64,000 nt of DNA from Neorhizobium galegae bv. orientalis str. HAMBI 540. GTDB taxonomy: Bacteria; Pseudomonadota; Alphaproteobacteria; Rhizobiales; Rhizobiaceae. Made by a program: the position numbers and the translations under genes. This document shows, one piece after another, positions 34,134 through 44,136 of the stretch; the first letter of the stretch is position 1; each line of letters starts with the position of its first letter. The notes under the pieces were generated by a model that saw only the letters and a program-made list of their open reading frames with translations, ran no database searches and was not told the DNA's origin. The stretch lies in assembly GCF_000731315.1 (NCBI RefSeq), contig NZ_HG938353.1, positions 3,224,001 through 3,288,000 of the forward strand. The letters run 5' to 3'.

Positions 34134-35741
34134 CTATTCCTTGGAGACGTTGAACACGTAGTTCGTATCGAAGGTCGGGCCGAGCTTGTAGCTCTTCACG
34201 CCCTTGGCCACGCCTGCGACTTCCGTCTGCTGGAAGACCAGCACGAACGGTCCGCTCTGCAGCACCTTTTTCTGCAAATCCTCGTAGATTGCTGCGCGTT
34301 TGGCCGAATCCCGTTCCAGGAAACCGGTCTTGGTTTCCTTTGTCAGCTCCGGGACATCCCAGGCATTGCGCCAGGCGAGCGTCTTCGTGGTGCCGTCGTC
34401 GGCATTGTTCGGGTTCGACGTGAAGGTTTCCGCGTTGGAGTTCGGATCCCAGTAGTCGACGCCCCAGTAGCCGATATAGATGTCGTGGGTGCGGGCGCGG
34501 TATTTGGTCAGCGTCTGCTTGCCGTCGCCAGGAATGATTTCCATCTTGATGCCGGCCTGGGCGAAGGTCTGCTGGATCGACTGCGCGATGCCGGTGGTCG
34601 GCTCGTTGTTGCGCACGTCCATGGTCACCGAGAAGCCGTCCTTGAGGCCGGCCTTGGCAAGCAGGTCCTTTGCTTTGGCGACGTCGAGTTTGTAGGGTTT
34701 GTCGTCGAGCGAACCGAGAATACCTTTCGGCAGGAAGGTCTGGTGGATCTGGCCGACGCCCTTGATCAGGGTCGAGCCGATCGCGTCATAGTCGACGAGG
34801 TATTTCATCGCCTCGACGACTTCCGGCTTCTTCAGGTTGGGGTTCTTCTGGTTCAGGCTGAAATAGAAGACCGAACCCTTCGGCGTGCTGGTGACCGCCG
34901 TGCCCTTCTTGGAAACCGCGTCGATATCGTTCGGCTCGAGGTTGCGCGCGACGTCGATATCGTTGTTATCCAGCGCCAGGCGCTGTGCCGCGCTTTCCTT
35001 CATATGGCGGTAAATAACGCGGTTGAGCGGCGGCTTCTCGCCCCAGTAATTGTCGTTGCGCTCCAGCACGACCACTTCGTTGGCGCGCCATTCGCGGATC
35101 TTGTACGGGCCGGAACCGGCGAAATTTGTCTTCAGCCAGGCATTGCCGTAGTCGTCATTGGTGACGTGCTGCGAAACGACCTTCTTGTCGACGACGGCAG
35201 CGACCGTAGCCGTCAGGCAGTTCAGCACGAAGGACGGGGCGTAGGACTGATCGACGGTCAGCACGAAAGTATTGGCGTCCTTGGCGACGGCCTTGCTCGC
35301 GATATTGTCCTTCTTCAGGCCGAACTGGTTGAGGATGAAGGCCGGCGGGCCGTCGATCTTGACCGAGCGCTCGAACGAATAGGCGACGTCTTCCGCGGTG
35401 ATCGGGTTGCCGGAGGCGAACTTCAGGCCCTGCTTGATCTTGAACGTGTAGGTCATGCCGTCATCGGAGACAGTCCAGCTCTCGGCAAGGTCCGGCTTGA
35501 CTTTGGACGTGTCGGCGATGTCCAGGCGCACCAGGCGGTCATAGCTGTTGCCGTTGATCTCGCCGGCCGAGAATTCGAAAGCCTGGCCCGGGTCGAGCGT
35601 GATGATGTCGTCGAAGGCAAGCCCGATGACGAGCGTGTCCTTCGGCGTCACCGCGAAGGCCTGCGGCGCGGCAAGCAGCATGAGCGACAGCGCCGCGCTC
35701 GCGGACAGCAGACGGACTCGTCCCTGAAGTGCGTGAATCAT
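34134..35741 (-). CDS. Dipeptide-type ABC importer substrate-binding protein, system C
   Basis: Family 5 periplasmic binding protein of 535 aa. Signal peptide MIHALQGRVRLLSASAALSL continues as MLLAAPQAFA, with cleavage near residue 30. Family motifs are LAESWTVSDDGMTYTFKIKQGLKFASGNPITAEDVAYSFER and FAGSGPYKIREW. Start ATG 35741 has AGGGGA upstream. The neighbouring dipeptidase suggests di- or oligopeptides as ligand. Confidence 0.9.
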   Translation of the reverse strand: MIHALQGRVRLLSASAALSLMLLAAPQAFAVTPKDTLVIGLAFDDIITLDPGQAFEFSAGEINGNSYDRLVRLDIADTSKVKPDLAESWTVSDDGMTYTFKIKQGLKFASGNPITAEDVAYSFERSVKIDGPPAFILNQFGLKKDNIASKAVAKDANTFVLTVDQSYAPSFVLNCLTATVAAVVDKKVVSQHVTNDDYGNAWLKTNFAGSGPYKIREWRANEVVVLERNDNYWGEKPPLNRVIYRHMKESAAQRLALDNNDIDVARNLEPNDIDAVSKKGTAVTSTPKGSVFYFSLNQKNPNLKKPEVVEAMKYLVDYDAIGSTLIKGVGQIHQTFLPKGILGSLDDKPYKLDVAKAKDLLAKAGLKDGFSVTMDVRNNEPTTGIAQSIQQTFAQAGIKMEIIPGDGKQTLTKYRARTHDIYIGYWGVDYWDPNSNAETFTSNPNNADDGTTKTLAWRNAWDVPELTKETKTGFLERDSAKRAAIYEDLQKKVLQSGPFVLVFQQTEVAGVAKGVKSYKLGPTFDTNYVFNVSKE

Positions 35742-35788
35742 AGTCGTTTTTCCCCTTTTGGTTATTTGACCTCTGGGGAAAACCAGCC

Positions 35789-36838
35789 TTATTCGTGCCA
35801 GGCCTTCCCCAAAACTCTGAGCCAGTTTTCCCGGCATAGCTTTTTCAGCTCTGCGTCAGCGTAGCCCGCTCCCTTGAGCGCCGCAACCAGATTTTGATTT
35901 CCTGCAGCATCATGTATTTCTTCGGGAATCGAGGCGCCGTCGAAGTCCGATCCGAGCGCCACGTGATCGATGCCCATGCGCTGCACCAAGTGGTCGATAT
36001 GGCGCACCATGTCCGAAAGCGGCGTGGCGACATTGTCGCGTCCGTCGGGGCGCAGCATGGTCACCGCATAGTTGAGGCCGACGAGACCGCCGCTCTCCTT
36101 GACCGCGTCGAGCTGGCGGTCGGTGAGGTTGCGGGCGACCGGCGTCAGCGCATGCGCGTTCGAATGGCTGGCGATCAGCGGCTGGTCGGACGTCTTTGCG
36201 ACATCCCAGAAGCCCTTCTCGGTGATGTGGGCGAGATCGATCAGGATGCCGAGCGTGTTGCAGGCCTTGACCAGTTCGAAGCCGTGATCCGTCAGGCCCG
36301 GTCCGGTGTCGGGCGACATCGGATAGGCGAAGGGCACGCCGTGGCCGAAGATGTTGTGGCGGCTCCAGACGGGCCCAAGCGAACGCAGGCCGGCCGCGTA
36401 GAAGACTTCGAGATTGTCGAGATCCGCATCGATCGCCTCGCAACCTTCCATATGCATGACGGCGGCGAAACGGCCGGCGTCCATCGCCTTGCGGATGTCG
36501 GAGGTCGAACGGCAGAGCTGCCAGGCGCCGGCGCGGTCGAGGCGAAGCGCAATCGACGCCATTTCGAGCGCGGTCGTCAGCGACGGAAGATGATCGAGCG
36601 GGACGGACAGCGGCGTGACGTAGTGACCGTTCTGATCGGGTTCCTTCAGAACCAGTTCGCCGGACGGGATATAGATGGCACAGAGGCCGCCGGCGAGACC
36701 GCCGGCCTTGGCGCGCGGTCCATCGATATGGCCGTTCGGCGTGCCGTTTACAAACTCGGCAATCGGGTCGCCACCCGCCTTCATGTTCCGCCAGAGCCGC
36801 AGGAGCACGTCGTTATGGCCGTCGAACACCAGTTCCAT
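35789..36838 (-). CDS. Membrane dipeptidase-family (M19) peptidase
   Basis: Zinc dipeptidase of 349 aa, renal-dipeptidase family. Metal ligands are visible in FDGHNDVLLRL (HxD), MHMEGCEA (glutamate), DLAHITEKGFWD and ASHSNAHALTP (two histidines), and ALGSDFDG. No signal peptide, so it should act in the cytosol on dipeptides delivered by the importer encoded 47 nt downstream. It is the first gene of system C. Confidence 0.9.
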   Translation of the reverse strand: MELVFDGHNDVLLRLWRNMKAGGDPIAEFVNGTPNGHIDGPRAKAGGLAGGLCAIYIPSGELVLKEPDQNGHYVTPLSVPLDHLPSLTTALEMASIALRLDRAGAWQLCRSTSDIRKAMDAGRFAAVMHMEGCEAIDADLDNLEVFYAAGLRSLGPVWSRHNIFGHGVPFAYPMSPDTGPGLTDHGFELVKACNTLGILIDLAHITEKGFWDVAKTSDQPLIASHSNAHALTPVARNLTDRQLDAVKESGGLVGLNYAVTMLRPDGRDNVATPLSDMVRHIDHLVQRMGIDHVALGSDFDGASIPEEIHDAAGNQNLVAALKGAGYADAELKKLCRENWLRVLGKAWHE

Positions 36839-36930
36839 GAAGTCTATTCCCGATTTTCTTGTGAAAGTTCCAAGGTGAGCAATGCGCCGATCCTAGCCAG
36901 CCGCTCCTCTTTCGCAAGCCGGAAAACGCG

Positions 36931-37608
36931 TCAGGCCATCCAGCTCCCCTCGCCCGCCTTCTTCAGCATCGGGGTCCTGAAACCGCTTGTCACACGCGGC
37001 CGCCATTCTACGCCGAACGCATCGAGCTTGTCGTGCCAGCGCTCCGATTGCAGCATGGCCGCACCGACGACCACCGGCTCGATGTTAAGCGAAGCCATCA
37101 GCGTCAGGCCGGAGACGATCGAGGTGCCGCTGGAAATCACGTCGTCGATAAGCGCCACGCGCTTGTCCTTTATCAGCGGCAGCATGCGTGGATCGACATA
37201 GAGGCGCTTCTGCTGTTCCGGTGTGGTGATCGAGGAAAGCGGCACCGACAGGTTTTCGTCGTACCAGAACTTTCGCGAGGTCCCGAGCGGCACGTAGCGC
37301 AGGTGACCGAGCGCGCGGGCGACGGCAGCCGCAAGCGTCAGGCCCAAAGTCGGCAGGCCGACGATGACTTCCGGACGAAAGGCGGCGATCTTCGGCGCAA
37401 GGTCAGCGGCAAGCGCGTCCTGCACATCGAAACTCGCCTGGTTGATGATCAGGGAGGCGAGCGCGTGCTCCCCGTCTGCAAGCGGCCGGATCGGCAGCCT
37501 GATCTGGCTGCCGTCATCAAGTGTTGCCGGGAAGAAGCTGGAAAACGGCCCTGCCCGATCGAACGAACCTGCCGGATGGACGTCCTGCCAGAAATCATGC
37601 GGCTGCAT
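36931..37608 (-). CDS. Phosphoribosyltransferase (purine salvage type)
   Basis: Type I phosphoribosyltransferase of 225 aa. The PRPP-binding motif is VALIDDVISSGTS (about 150-162), preceded by the flexible-loop region. It lies 9 nt after the adenine deaminase gene in the purine operon. It probably converts hypoxanthine, xanthine or adenine released by the upstream enzymes to the nucleotide. It is longer than Apt or Hpt and has its own N-terminal ~50 residues; base preference cannot be read. Confidence 0.83.
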   Translation of the reverse strand: MQPHDFWQDVHPAGSFDRAGPFSSFFPATLDDGSQIRLPIRPLADGEHALASLIINQASFDVQDALAADLAPKIAAFRPEVIVGLPTLGLTLAAAVARALGHLRYVPLGTSRKFWYDENLSVPLSSITTPEQQKRLYVDPRMLPLIKDKRVALIDDVISSGTSIVSGLTLMASLNIEPVVVGAAMLQSERWHDKLDAFGVEWRPRVTSGFRTPMLKKAGEGSWMA

Positions 37609-37617
37609 TCGCTTTTC

Positions 37618-39405
37618 CTATTCGAGAATTTCGAGGATCGGCGATTCCAATAGCGTGCCAGTGGCAACGTCGGCAATGCCACGATCCGTCTGGTGCGGGC
37701 CGGGATTGCAGGCAAGCGTCGCGCCAAAACAGGCCTTGAACACGAGATAGGGCGGCTGCCAGTCGACGAGGCGATCCATGGCAGCGCGGATTTTCCGGAA
37801 ACCTTCGGCCACCTCCACCATCGGCGCCTCCGAGACGAGGCCCGAAAGCGGCAGCGGCAACAGGACTTCGACCTTGCCGCCGGTTGCCACCGCCATGCCG
37901 CCACCGGCTTCGATCACCGCATTGGCGGCCGCAGCCATGTCGGCCGGGTCAGACCCGAAGACGGTGAGGTTATGGCTGTCATGGGCAAGCGTGGTGGCGA
38001 ATGCGCCCTTCCAAGTGCCCCAGCCGGTCAAGAACCCAAGACGGGTGCGGCTGTCGGCCCGGCCGTGGCGGTGGGTCACGGCGATCAACGTCGTGCCCTC
38101 CGGGGGTACCACGTAACCATCGACGACATCCGCATCCGTCTGCCCCCAGTTCGTGAAGCGCGGACGATCGATCGTCGCGAGCCTGACTTTGCGGCCCGTT
38201 GCGGGCAATTTGAAATCTTGCGTCTGAAGCGGCTTGAGCTTCACCGAATCCTGCAGAACGCAGGGGTCGGTCGCATGGAGTTCGACCGTCATGACGCCGT
38301 CACGCGCAATCAGCGTGCCGCTGGCAAAGACGTGGCGGGCACGGAAATCCGCGAGGTCCTCAAATAGGACGATATCGCCTCGCCGACCGGCGGCGATCAG
38401 GCCGAGATCGGCACGGCCGATGCGGACGGAAGCATTGAGCGTGGCCGCCTGCAGCGCCCATTCCGGTTTCATGCCGTAACGCACCAGCCGGCGCACCACG
38501 TCGTCGAGGCCGCCGCCCTGAACGAGGTCGTCCGGAAAGACGTCGTCGGTGCAGAGCGTCACCGTCTGCGGCAGACGGCCAAGCGCGTTGAGCGCCTCGA
38601 CGAATTCCGGCAGCAGGTGATCGTGCGAACCGCGCATCTCGATGGTCAGGCCGGCACGCAGCTTGGCCATCAGGTCGGCAGCGGAGACAAGCTCGTGGTC
38701 GGAGGTGATGCCCGACGCCATGAAGGCCGCAAGGTCCGGCCCAGCCAGGCCGCGGGCGTGGCCGCAGACCAGCTTTTCAGATACCAGCGCCGCCTGCACG
38801 ATGCCGCTCATGCGCGGATCGCGGTCGATGACGCCGCGCATGTTCATGACCTCGGCAAGCCCGCCGATCTTCGGCCAGAACAGCATTTCCTCGATCGTCG
38901 CCGCATCGAAATCGGCCCCGGCCATTTCGAGGCCGGGCGCCGACGGCACGCAGGACGGCGCCAGAACGACGGCACGCAGCGGCAGCGGCTTCACCGCTTC
39001 GAGCGCCCACGCGACACCCTCGGTCCCGTGTACATTGCCGAATTCATGCGGGTCCCAGACGACCGTCGTCACCCCGCGCGGCAGCACCGCACCTGCATAG
39101 GTCGCCGGCGTCACCATCGAACTTTCGATATGCATATGCGTGTCGATGAGACCCGGCGAGATGAACGTACCCGTCGCGTCGATGATCTCCGCGGCATCCG
39201 AACGGGAGCCGGTCTCATGGACGCTGGCGATTACCGGCCCGACGAGGCCGATATCGGCCGGGCGCAACTCGCCGGTCACCATGTCAACCAGCGTGCCGCC
39301 CGATATCAGGATGTCGAACGGAGCATCGCCGCGCGCCGCCGTGACGGCGCGGTCACGTAAGCCCGGTTCGGTGAATTCCTGTACGCTCGAGATGATACTC
39401 TTCAC
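37618..39405 (-). CDS. ade: Adenine deaminase
   Basis: Metal-dependent adenine deaminase of 595 aa, turning adenine into hypoxanthine and ammonia. The amidohydrolase metal motif ISPGLIDTHMHIESSM is at about 82-97. VVWDPHEFGNVHGTEG follows, with the ade-type insertion ITSDHELVSA and metal-ligand aspartate in TLCTDDVFPDDL. The C-terminal glycine-rich segment ANAVIEAGGGMAVA is typical of Ade proteins. It overlaps the nucleoside hydrolase gene by 4 bp. Confidence 0.92.
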   Translation of the reverse strand: MKSIISSVQEFTEPGLRDRAVTAARGDAPFDILISGGTLVDMVTGELRPADIGLVGPVIASVHETGSRSDAAEIIDATGTFISPGLIDTHMHIESSMVTPATYAGAVLPRGVTTVVWDPHEFGNVHGTEGVAWALEAVKPLPLRAVVLAPSCVPSAPGLEMAGADFDAATIEEMLFWPKIGGLAEVMNMRGVIDRDPRMSGIVQAALVSEKLVCGHARGLAGPDLAAFMASGITSDHELVSAADLMAKLRAGLTIEMRGSHDHLLPEFVEALNALGRLPQTVTLCTDDVFPDDLVQGGGLDDVVRRLVRYGMKPEWALQAATLNASVRIGRADLGLIAAGRRGDIVLFEDLADFRARHVFASGTLIARDGVMTVELHATDPCVLQDSVKLKPLQTQDFKLPATGRKVRLATIDRPRFTNWGQTDADVVDGYVVPPEGTTLIAVTHRHGRADSRTRLGFLTGWGTWKGAFATTLAHDSHNLTVFGSDPADMAAAANAVIEAGGGMAVATGGKVEVLLPLPLSGLVSEAPMVEVAEGFRKIRAAMDRLVDWQPPYLVFKACFGATLACNPGPHQTDRGIADVATGTLLESPILEILE

Positions 39406-40325
39406 CAGCTTGCCTCTGCCCGCAGTGTTTCAAGAATGACGGCTCTCGCCTTTTCGACGTCGATCTCGACGCCATAGGCCGCGTTGAATTCGCCTCGGCC
39501 GGTGCGCGTCTCGACGACGGTGCGGCCGCGCGTCAGCGTGCCCGAAAGTTCGACATCGATGCGCGCCTCGCGCCAGGTGACGTGTTCGGGAAAAACGAAG
39601 GCGACGGCCGCGACCGCATCGTAAAGCGCCATGGCCGGACGGCCGCGGCTGGTGGCGATCGCCACGAACCCGGCCAGCAGGTCGGCGACCAGTTCCGCAT
39701 TACGCCCGCCCGCAGCCCGGATCGGAGCGACGTCGTCGGGAGCGCAAAGCACCTTGCGGCAGAGATCGAGATCGATCATCCGGAACGGGATATTGTGGGT
39801 GAGCACGATCGCCAGTGCTTCCGGATCGGCAAAGGCGTTGAACTCAGCGGATGCGGTATGGTTGCCGGTGGTGACCCCGCCGCCCATCCAGGTGAGGTCA
39901 GTGATCTTTGCCGCAAGATCCGGCCGGGCGAGGGCCACCGCCGCGATGTTGGTGAGCGGTCCGAGCGCCATGATGCGACGTTCGCCCTCGCCCTTTTCGA
40001 GCCAGGCACAGAGCGCTTCGAATGCGTCGGTATGAAACGTGTCCGGGGCTTCCGGCAGGGCCTGGCCGGCGGTCGGGATGCCGGTCTTGCCGAGAATGTT
40101 GGTCGCGGTCTCCAGCCTGGCCAGCACCGGTGCGGCACGGCCGACATGCACCGGGAAAGGCCATACGAAAGCGGAGGCCGCGCCGGCTGCATTGCGGCGA
40201 ACATGCTCGATAGGCGCGTTGCCGAAGACCAGCGAAACGCCGTCGACGCCGAGCCCCGCATGCGCCGCGACCATGATCGCAGCGATGTCGTCGAAGCCCA
40301 TGTCGGTGTCGATCCAGATTCCCAT
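39402..40325 (-). CDS. Inosine/uridine-preferring nucleoside hydrolase family protein
   Basis: N-ribosyl hydrolase of 307 aa that splits nucleosides to base and ribose. The calcium-binding N-terminus reads IDTDMGFDD, with M where the family usually has P. MALGPLTNIAAVALARPDL and WMGGG are family hallmarks. It lies 12 nt after the ATPase gene and is coupled to adenine deaminase, giving a nucleoside to adenine to hypoxanthine path. Confidence 0.9.
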   Translation of the reverse strand: MGIWIDTDMGFDDIAAIMVAAHAGLGVDGVSLVFGNAPIEHVRRNAAGAASAFVWPFPVHVGRAAPVLARLETATNILGKTGIPTAGQALPEAPDTFHTDAFEALCAWLEKGEGERRIMALGPLTNIAAVALARPDLAAKITDLTWMGGGVTTGNHTASAEFNAFADPEALAIVLTHNIPFRMIDLDLCRKVLCAPDDVAPIRAAGGRNAELVADLLAGFVAIATSRGRPAMALYDAVAAVAFVFPEHVTWREARIDVELSGTLTRGRTVVETRTGRGEFNAAYGVEIDVEKARAVILETLRAEASW

Positions 40326-40337
40326 GTCAGCCGCTCC

Positions 40338-41387
40338 TTACACGAACCGCAAGAGCGGTGCAGCTTTTTCGGCCGGCAGATCGAAGGTGAGAGCATCACC
40401 CAGCGCATGCGCCGGCTGGCTCGCCTCCACCTCGGCCTTGATCGGGCCAAGCGCGGTATCGAGCAGGTACTCACGGCTGTCACCGGCAAAGGAAGTACCG
40501 CGCACGGTGCCCTGGAAAGGACCTGTCCCCAGGGTCACCATACGCGGCCGCCAGGCAAGGCCCGCCGCTGAAGGGGCCCCGCTGGAAAGATGACTTGAAA
40601 GATCGCCCGAGAGATCGATGAGACCTGCACCGGTCTTCATCTTTCCGTTTTCGAGCGGGAAAATGTTTTCGAACCCGACGAAGTCCGCAACGAAGGACGA
40701 TGTCGGGCGGTTGTAGATATCTTCCGGCGAACCGATCTGCTCTATCTTACCGCTCTTCATGACCACAATGCGGTCGGCGAGCGCCAAAGCTTCGGCCTGG
40801 TCGTGGGTGACGAAGATCATCGTCACGCCGGTCTCCTTCTGGACACGCTGCAGCTCGGTGCGCATGTCGAGGCGAAGGCGGGCGTCGAGGTTGGAGAGCG
40901 GCTCGTCGAGCAGCAGCACCTTCGGCTCCATCACCATCGAGCGGGCAAGCGCGACGCGCTGCTGCTGGCCGCCGGAAAGCTCGGCCGGCTTGCGGTTGGC
41001 GAAGGTCGAGAGGCCAACGGACTTGAGGCCGGACTGGACCTTGGTATCGAGCTCGGTGCCGCGCATGCCCTTGAGCTTCAGCCCGAAGGCGACGTTCTCG
41101 TAGACCGAGAGATGCGGGAACAGCGCATAGGACTGGAACATCAGACCGACGGCGCGTTTGTTGGCGGGCACGCGGGTGATATCGGTGCCGTCGAGGCGGA
41201 CATGGCCGCTTTTCACCGCCAGCAGGCCGGCAATCGCCCGCATCGTCGTCGTCTTGCCGCAGCCGGATGGGCCGAGGAGCGCGATCAGCTCGCCCTTGCG
41301 GATATCGAGATCGAGGTTCGCGACGGCGACGGAATCGCCATAGGCGAGCGTCAGCTTTTCGAGCGAGAGGTAGGACGCGTCAGACAT
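40338..41387 (-). CDS. Pot-type ABC importer ATPase of the purine operon
   Basis: ATP-binding subunit of 349 aa of the polyamine/iron class. Walker A GPSGCGKTT (about 39-47), signature LSGGQQQR, Walker [13 protein letters not shown]-loop VTHDQ, then a TOBE-like C-terminal domain. ATG 41387 overlaps the upstream permease by 8 bp; the open frame before it is non-coding. By homology alone it would be called spermidine/putrescine; its context suggests nucleoside or base import. Confidence 0.88.
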   Translation of the reverse strand: MSDASYLSLEKLTLAYGDSVAVANLDLDIRKGELIALLGPSGCGKTTTMRAIAGLLAVKSGHVRLDGTDITRVPANKRAVGLMFQSYALFPHLSVYENVAFGLKLKGMRGTELDTKVQSGLKSVGLSTFANRKPAELSGGQQQRVALARSMVMEPKVLLLDEPLSNLDARLRLDMRTELQRVQKETGVTMIFVTHDQAEALALADRIVVMKSGKIEQIGSPEDIYNRPTSSFVADFVGFENIFPLENGKMKTGAGLIDLSGDLSSHLSSGAPSAAGLAWRPRMVTLGTGPFQGTVRGTSFAGDSREYLLDTALGPIKAEVEASQPAHALGDALTFDLPAEKAAPLLRFV

Positions 41388-42162
41388 AGCGGGAGAACCC
41401 CAGGAAACGTTCGGCAATGAAGACGATGCCGATGGAGAGGAAGGCGAGCAGCGAAGAGAGCGCTGCGACGGAGGGATCAAAGACGATTTCCATATAGGCG
41501 ATCATGTCGACCGGCAGGGTGCGTACGCCAGGCCCCGAGAGGAACAGCGAGACCGGCACCTGGTTGAAGCTGGTGACGAAGCCGAGGATGAAGGCCGACA
41601 TGATGCCGCCGCGGATGTTCGGCATCACCACCCGGAAGAAGGCGCCGAGACGAGAAGAGCCGAGCAGTACCGCCGCTTCCTCGATATCGGAGCGCAGATT
41701 GTCGAGGCTGGCCGAGACGACGCGCACCGCATAGGGAAGCACCAGCGCGGTGTGGGCGAGGAACAGCGCCAGCGTGATGCCGACCTGGAAGGGCACGACG
41801 ATATAACGCAGCAGCGCCAGGCCGACGATGATGCCCGGCACGATGATCGGCGCCGAGACTATCGTGCGGACGATTTCCGCCCCCGGCAGCTTATAGCGCG
41901 ATAGGGCATAGGAGGCCGGGATGCCGAGGATGAGCGCCGCCGCCGTACCGCCGATCGCCAGGAACAGCGACATGCCGAACGAGGCGCGGAAACTCTCGAC
42001 CGTGAAGACTTTCGCGATCCAGCGCAGCGAAAATCCCTGCGGCGGGAAGGCAAGCGTCTCGCCGGCCGAGAAGGAGGCGGCGACGATGATCAGGAACGGC
42101 CCGATCAGGAAGGCGATCACCAGCAGCAGCGTGATCGGAATGAAGAGGCTGCGCGCGGTCAT
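41380..42162 (-). CDS. Pot-type ABC importer permease (PotC-like)
   Basis: Permease of 260 aa with six predicted helices. The N-terminal helix is FIPITLLLVIAFLIGPFLII. The coupling loop is DIEEAAVLLGSSRLGAFFRVVMPNI. It overlaps the upstream permease by 4 bp and the ATPase gene by 8 bp. Confidence 0.9.
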   Translation of the reverse strand: MTARSLFIPITLLLVIAFLIGPFLIIVAASFSAGETLAFPPQGFSLRWIAKVFTVESFRASFGMSLFLAIGGTAAALILGIPASYALSRYKLPGAEIVRTIVSAPIIVPGIIVGLALLRYIVVPFQVGITLALFLAHTALVLPYAVRVVSASLDNLRSDIEEAAVLLGSSRLGAFFRVVMPNIRGGIMSAFILGFVTSFNQVPVSLFLSGPGVRTLPVDMIAYMEIVFDPSVAALSSLLAFLSIGIVFIAERFLGFSRYV

Positions 42163-43001
42163 GCCTGGCTCCTCTGCTTGTTGCGCGCCGTGGCGACCCG
42201 CTTGAGGAGGATGTTGGCGGCAAAGCTCATGACGATCAGGATGAAGGCGATGACGCTCGCTGCGACGAAATTGTTGGAGACCGCAACCTGCTGGTAGAGC
42301 AGCGTTTCCAGCATCAGCACCTTGGAACCGCCGAGGATGGCCGGGGTGATATAGGCGGTCAGCGAGCCGGTGAAGACCAGCGTGCCGCCGATGACGAGGC
42401 CTTCCTTGGTGAGTGGCAGCACGACCTTCCAGAACACCTGGAACCAGTTGGCACCGAGCACCCGGGCCGCCGGAATGGCGTCCTTCGGCATGTTTTCGAG
42501 CGCCGAGATCAGCGAGATGATCATCAGCGGCAGGAAGAGCTGCAGCAGGCCGATGAAGATCGCCGTCTCGGAGAACAGGATACGCAGCGGCGCTTCGGTG
42601 ATGCCGAGCGCCTGAAAAGCCTGATTGACGATGCCCGTGCGGCCGAGGATGACGATCCAGGCATAGGTGCGGGCGACCGGCGAGATCATCAGGGGCAGCA
42701 CGACGAGGCCCGTGACCTTGCCCTTGGCACCGGGCTCCAGGCTGACGATCGCGAACGCCGCCGCATAGCCGATCACCGCCGAGGCGACCGTGACCAGTGC
42801 GCCGAGCCTGAGCGTGCGCAGAAAGACGGCCTGGTTGAGCGAATTGGAGAAGAAGTCCGTATAGGCGGAAATCGTCCAGCCGCCGGTCGGCACGCGAAAT
42901 CCATCCGACAGCAGGATCACCACAGGCACGAGAAACACCGCCGCCGCGAAGATCGCGGCCGGCAGCGCAAGTGCCAGCGCTTCAGCCCTGTTCTGGAACA
43001 T
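42159..43001 (-). CDS. Pot-type ABC importer permease (PotB-like)
   Basis: Permease of 280 aa with six predicted helices. The first is ALALALPAAIFAAAVFLVPV and the coupling region is IPAARVLGANWFQVFWKVVLPL. It is separated from the binding-protein gene by 100 bp containing a 13-bp hairpin. Confidence 0.9.
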   Translation of the reverse strand: MFQNRAEALALALPAAIFAAAVFLVPVVILLSDGFRVPTGGWTISAYTDFFSNSLNQAVFLRTLRLGALVTVASAVIGYAAAFAIVSLEPGAKGKVTGLVVLPLMISPVARTYAWIVILGRTGIVNQAFQALGITEAPLRILFSETAIFIGLLQLFLPLMIISLISALENMPKDAIPAARVLGANWFQVFWKVVLPLTKEGLVIGGTLVFTGSLTAYITPAILGGSKVLMLETLLYQQVAVSNNFVAASVIAFILIVMSFAANILLKRVATARNKQRSQA

Positions 43002-43027
43002 GGTGGTTCGATCCTGTTCAACTAGTC

Positions 43028-43064
43028 GGGATACGGGCAGGCATTCGCGCGCTGCCCGTATCCC
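43028..43064 (-). terminator. Hairpin between binding-protein and permease genes
   Basis: Perfect 13-bp stem (43028-43040 with 43052-43064), 11-nt loop, between the Pot-type binding-protein stop and the first permease. No strong T-run; probably a partial terminator or stabiliser. Confidence 0.7.
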
Positions 43065-43101
43065 TCAGCCTTGGGAGGTTATTCCGTGGTTGCGTTGGCT
43101 C

Positions 43102-44136
43102 TTACTGGCCGACCTTCTCGTTCCAGGTCTTGATCCAGCCGGCACGGTTGTCGAGTGCGACGGCGGACGGGATCAGTTTCAGGCTCTTTGCCGTTTCCTC
43201 GCCATAGGTGAGGTTGTTGGCAATCGCTTCGGGAAGCTTGACATCCTTGTTGGACGGGCTGTCGATCAGCTTTTCGGCGAGCTTGGTCTGGACTTCGGTC
43301 GAGAGCCAGAAATCCATGAACTGCAGCGCGAGGTCGCGGTTCTTGGAGCCCTTGGTGACGGTCATGACGTTCATGCCGCCCGTCTGGCCTTCCTTCGGCG
43401 TGGCCCAGGCGATCGGGAAGCCGAGCTTGGTGAAGGGCGCCCAGGTGAAGCGGCCGATCGGCGCTGCCCAGATTTCTTCCTGCTGCATCAGCTGCACTAG
43501 CTGCGACGACTTCTCGTAGAAGGTGACGATCTCGCCCTTCTTGGCGCCGACCGCTTCGATCGGAGCCTTCAGGTCCGGGGTGTCCTTGGCAAGCGCCAGG
43601 CCCAGCATGTAAAGCGCCGGCGGCCCCTGGTTGGTGGTGACGTTCGGCCATGCGACGTGGCTTGCATATTCCGGCTTCAGCAGATCGGCCCAGCTGTCGA
43701 TCTTCATCTTGTCCGAACGGTAGGCGATCGAGGTGGCATAGAACGTATAGCCGACGCTCATGCCGTCGCCGTTCGGATCCTTGGCAACGTCATAGAGCTT
43801 GCTGAAGTTCGAGAGCTTGGAGGTATCGATCTTGTCGGTCAGGCCGGCGCGCGAGGCGGCGAGCGCATCCGCCATCGAGATGACGGCCATGTCGACCACC
43901 GGGTTGGCCTTGTTGGCCTCCATCTTGGCGAGGCGCTCGACGCTGTTGCCGGTCTCGACGACCAGCTTGCAGCCGCAGATCTTCTGGAAGGGATCGTAGA
44001 CGATCTGCTTGTATTCGTCCTGGGCCAGCGCATAGACGGAAATCGTCAGCGTCTTTTCCTGGGCCAGCGCCGGGGTTTGCGCGGCACCCATGGTGAGCAT
44101 CAGGGCGGCGCCCGACGCAAGAATGACCTTGTTCAT
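43102..44136 (-). CDS. Pot-type ABC importer substrate-binding protein
   Basis: Periplasmic binding protein of 344 aa, family 1/PotD-like. The signal peptide ends at about residue 25 (AAQTPALAQ). The mature start EKTLTISVYALAQDEYKQIV is typical, and a cysteine pair ICGC follows. It overlaps the regulator gene by 4 bp (ATGA). Together with the purine enzymes a nucleoside or purine ligand is plausible; a polyamine remains the alternative. Confidence 0.88.
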   Translation of the reverse strand: MNKVILASGAALMLTMGAAQTPALAQEKTLTISVYALAQDEYKQIVYDPFQKICGCKLVVETGNSVERLAKMEANKANPVVDMAVISMADALAASRAGLTDKIDTSKLSNFSKLYDVAKDPNGDGMSVGYTFYATSIAYRSDKMKIDSWADLLKPEYASHVAWPNVTTNQGPPALYMLGLALAKDTPDLKAPIEAVGAKKGEIVTFYEKSSQLVQLMQQEEIWAAPIGRFTWAPFTKLGFPIAWATPKEGQTGGMNVMTVTKGSKNRDLALQFMDFWLSTEVQTKLAEKLIDSPSNKDVKLPEAIANNLTYGEETAKSLKLIPSAVALDNRAGWIKTWNEKVGQ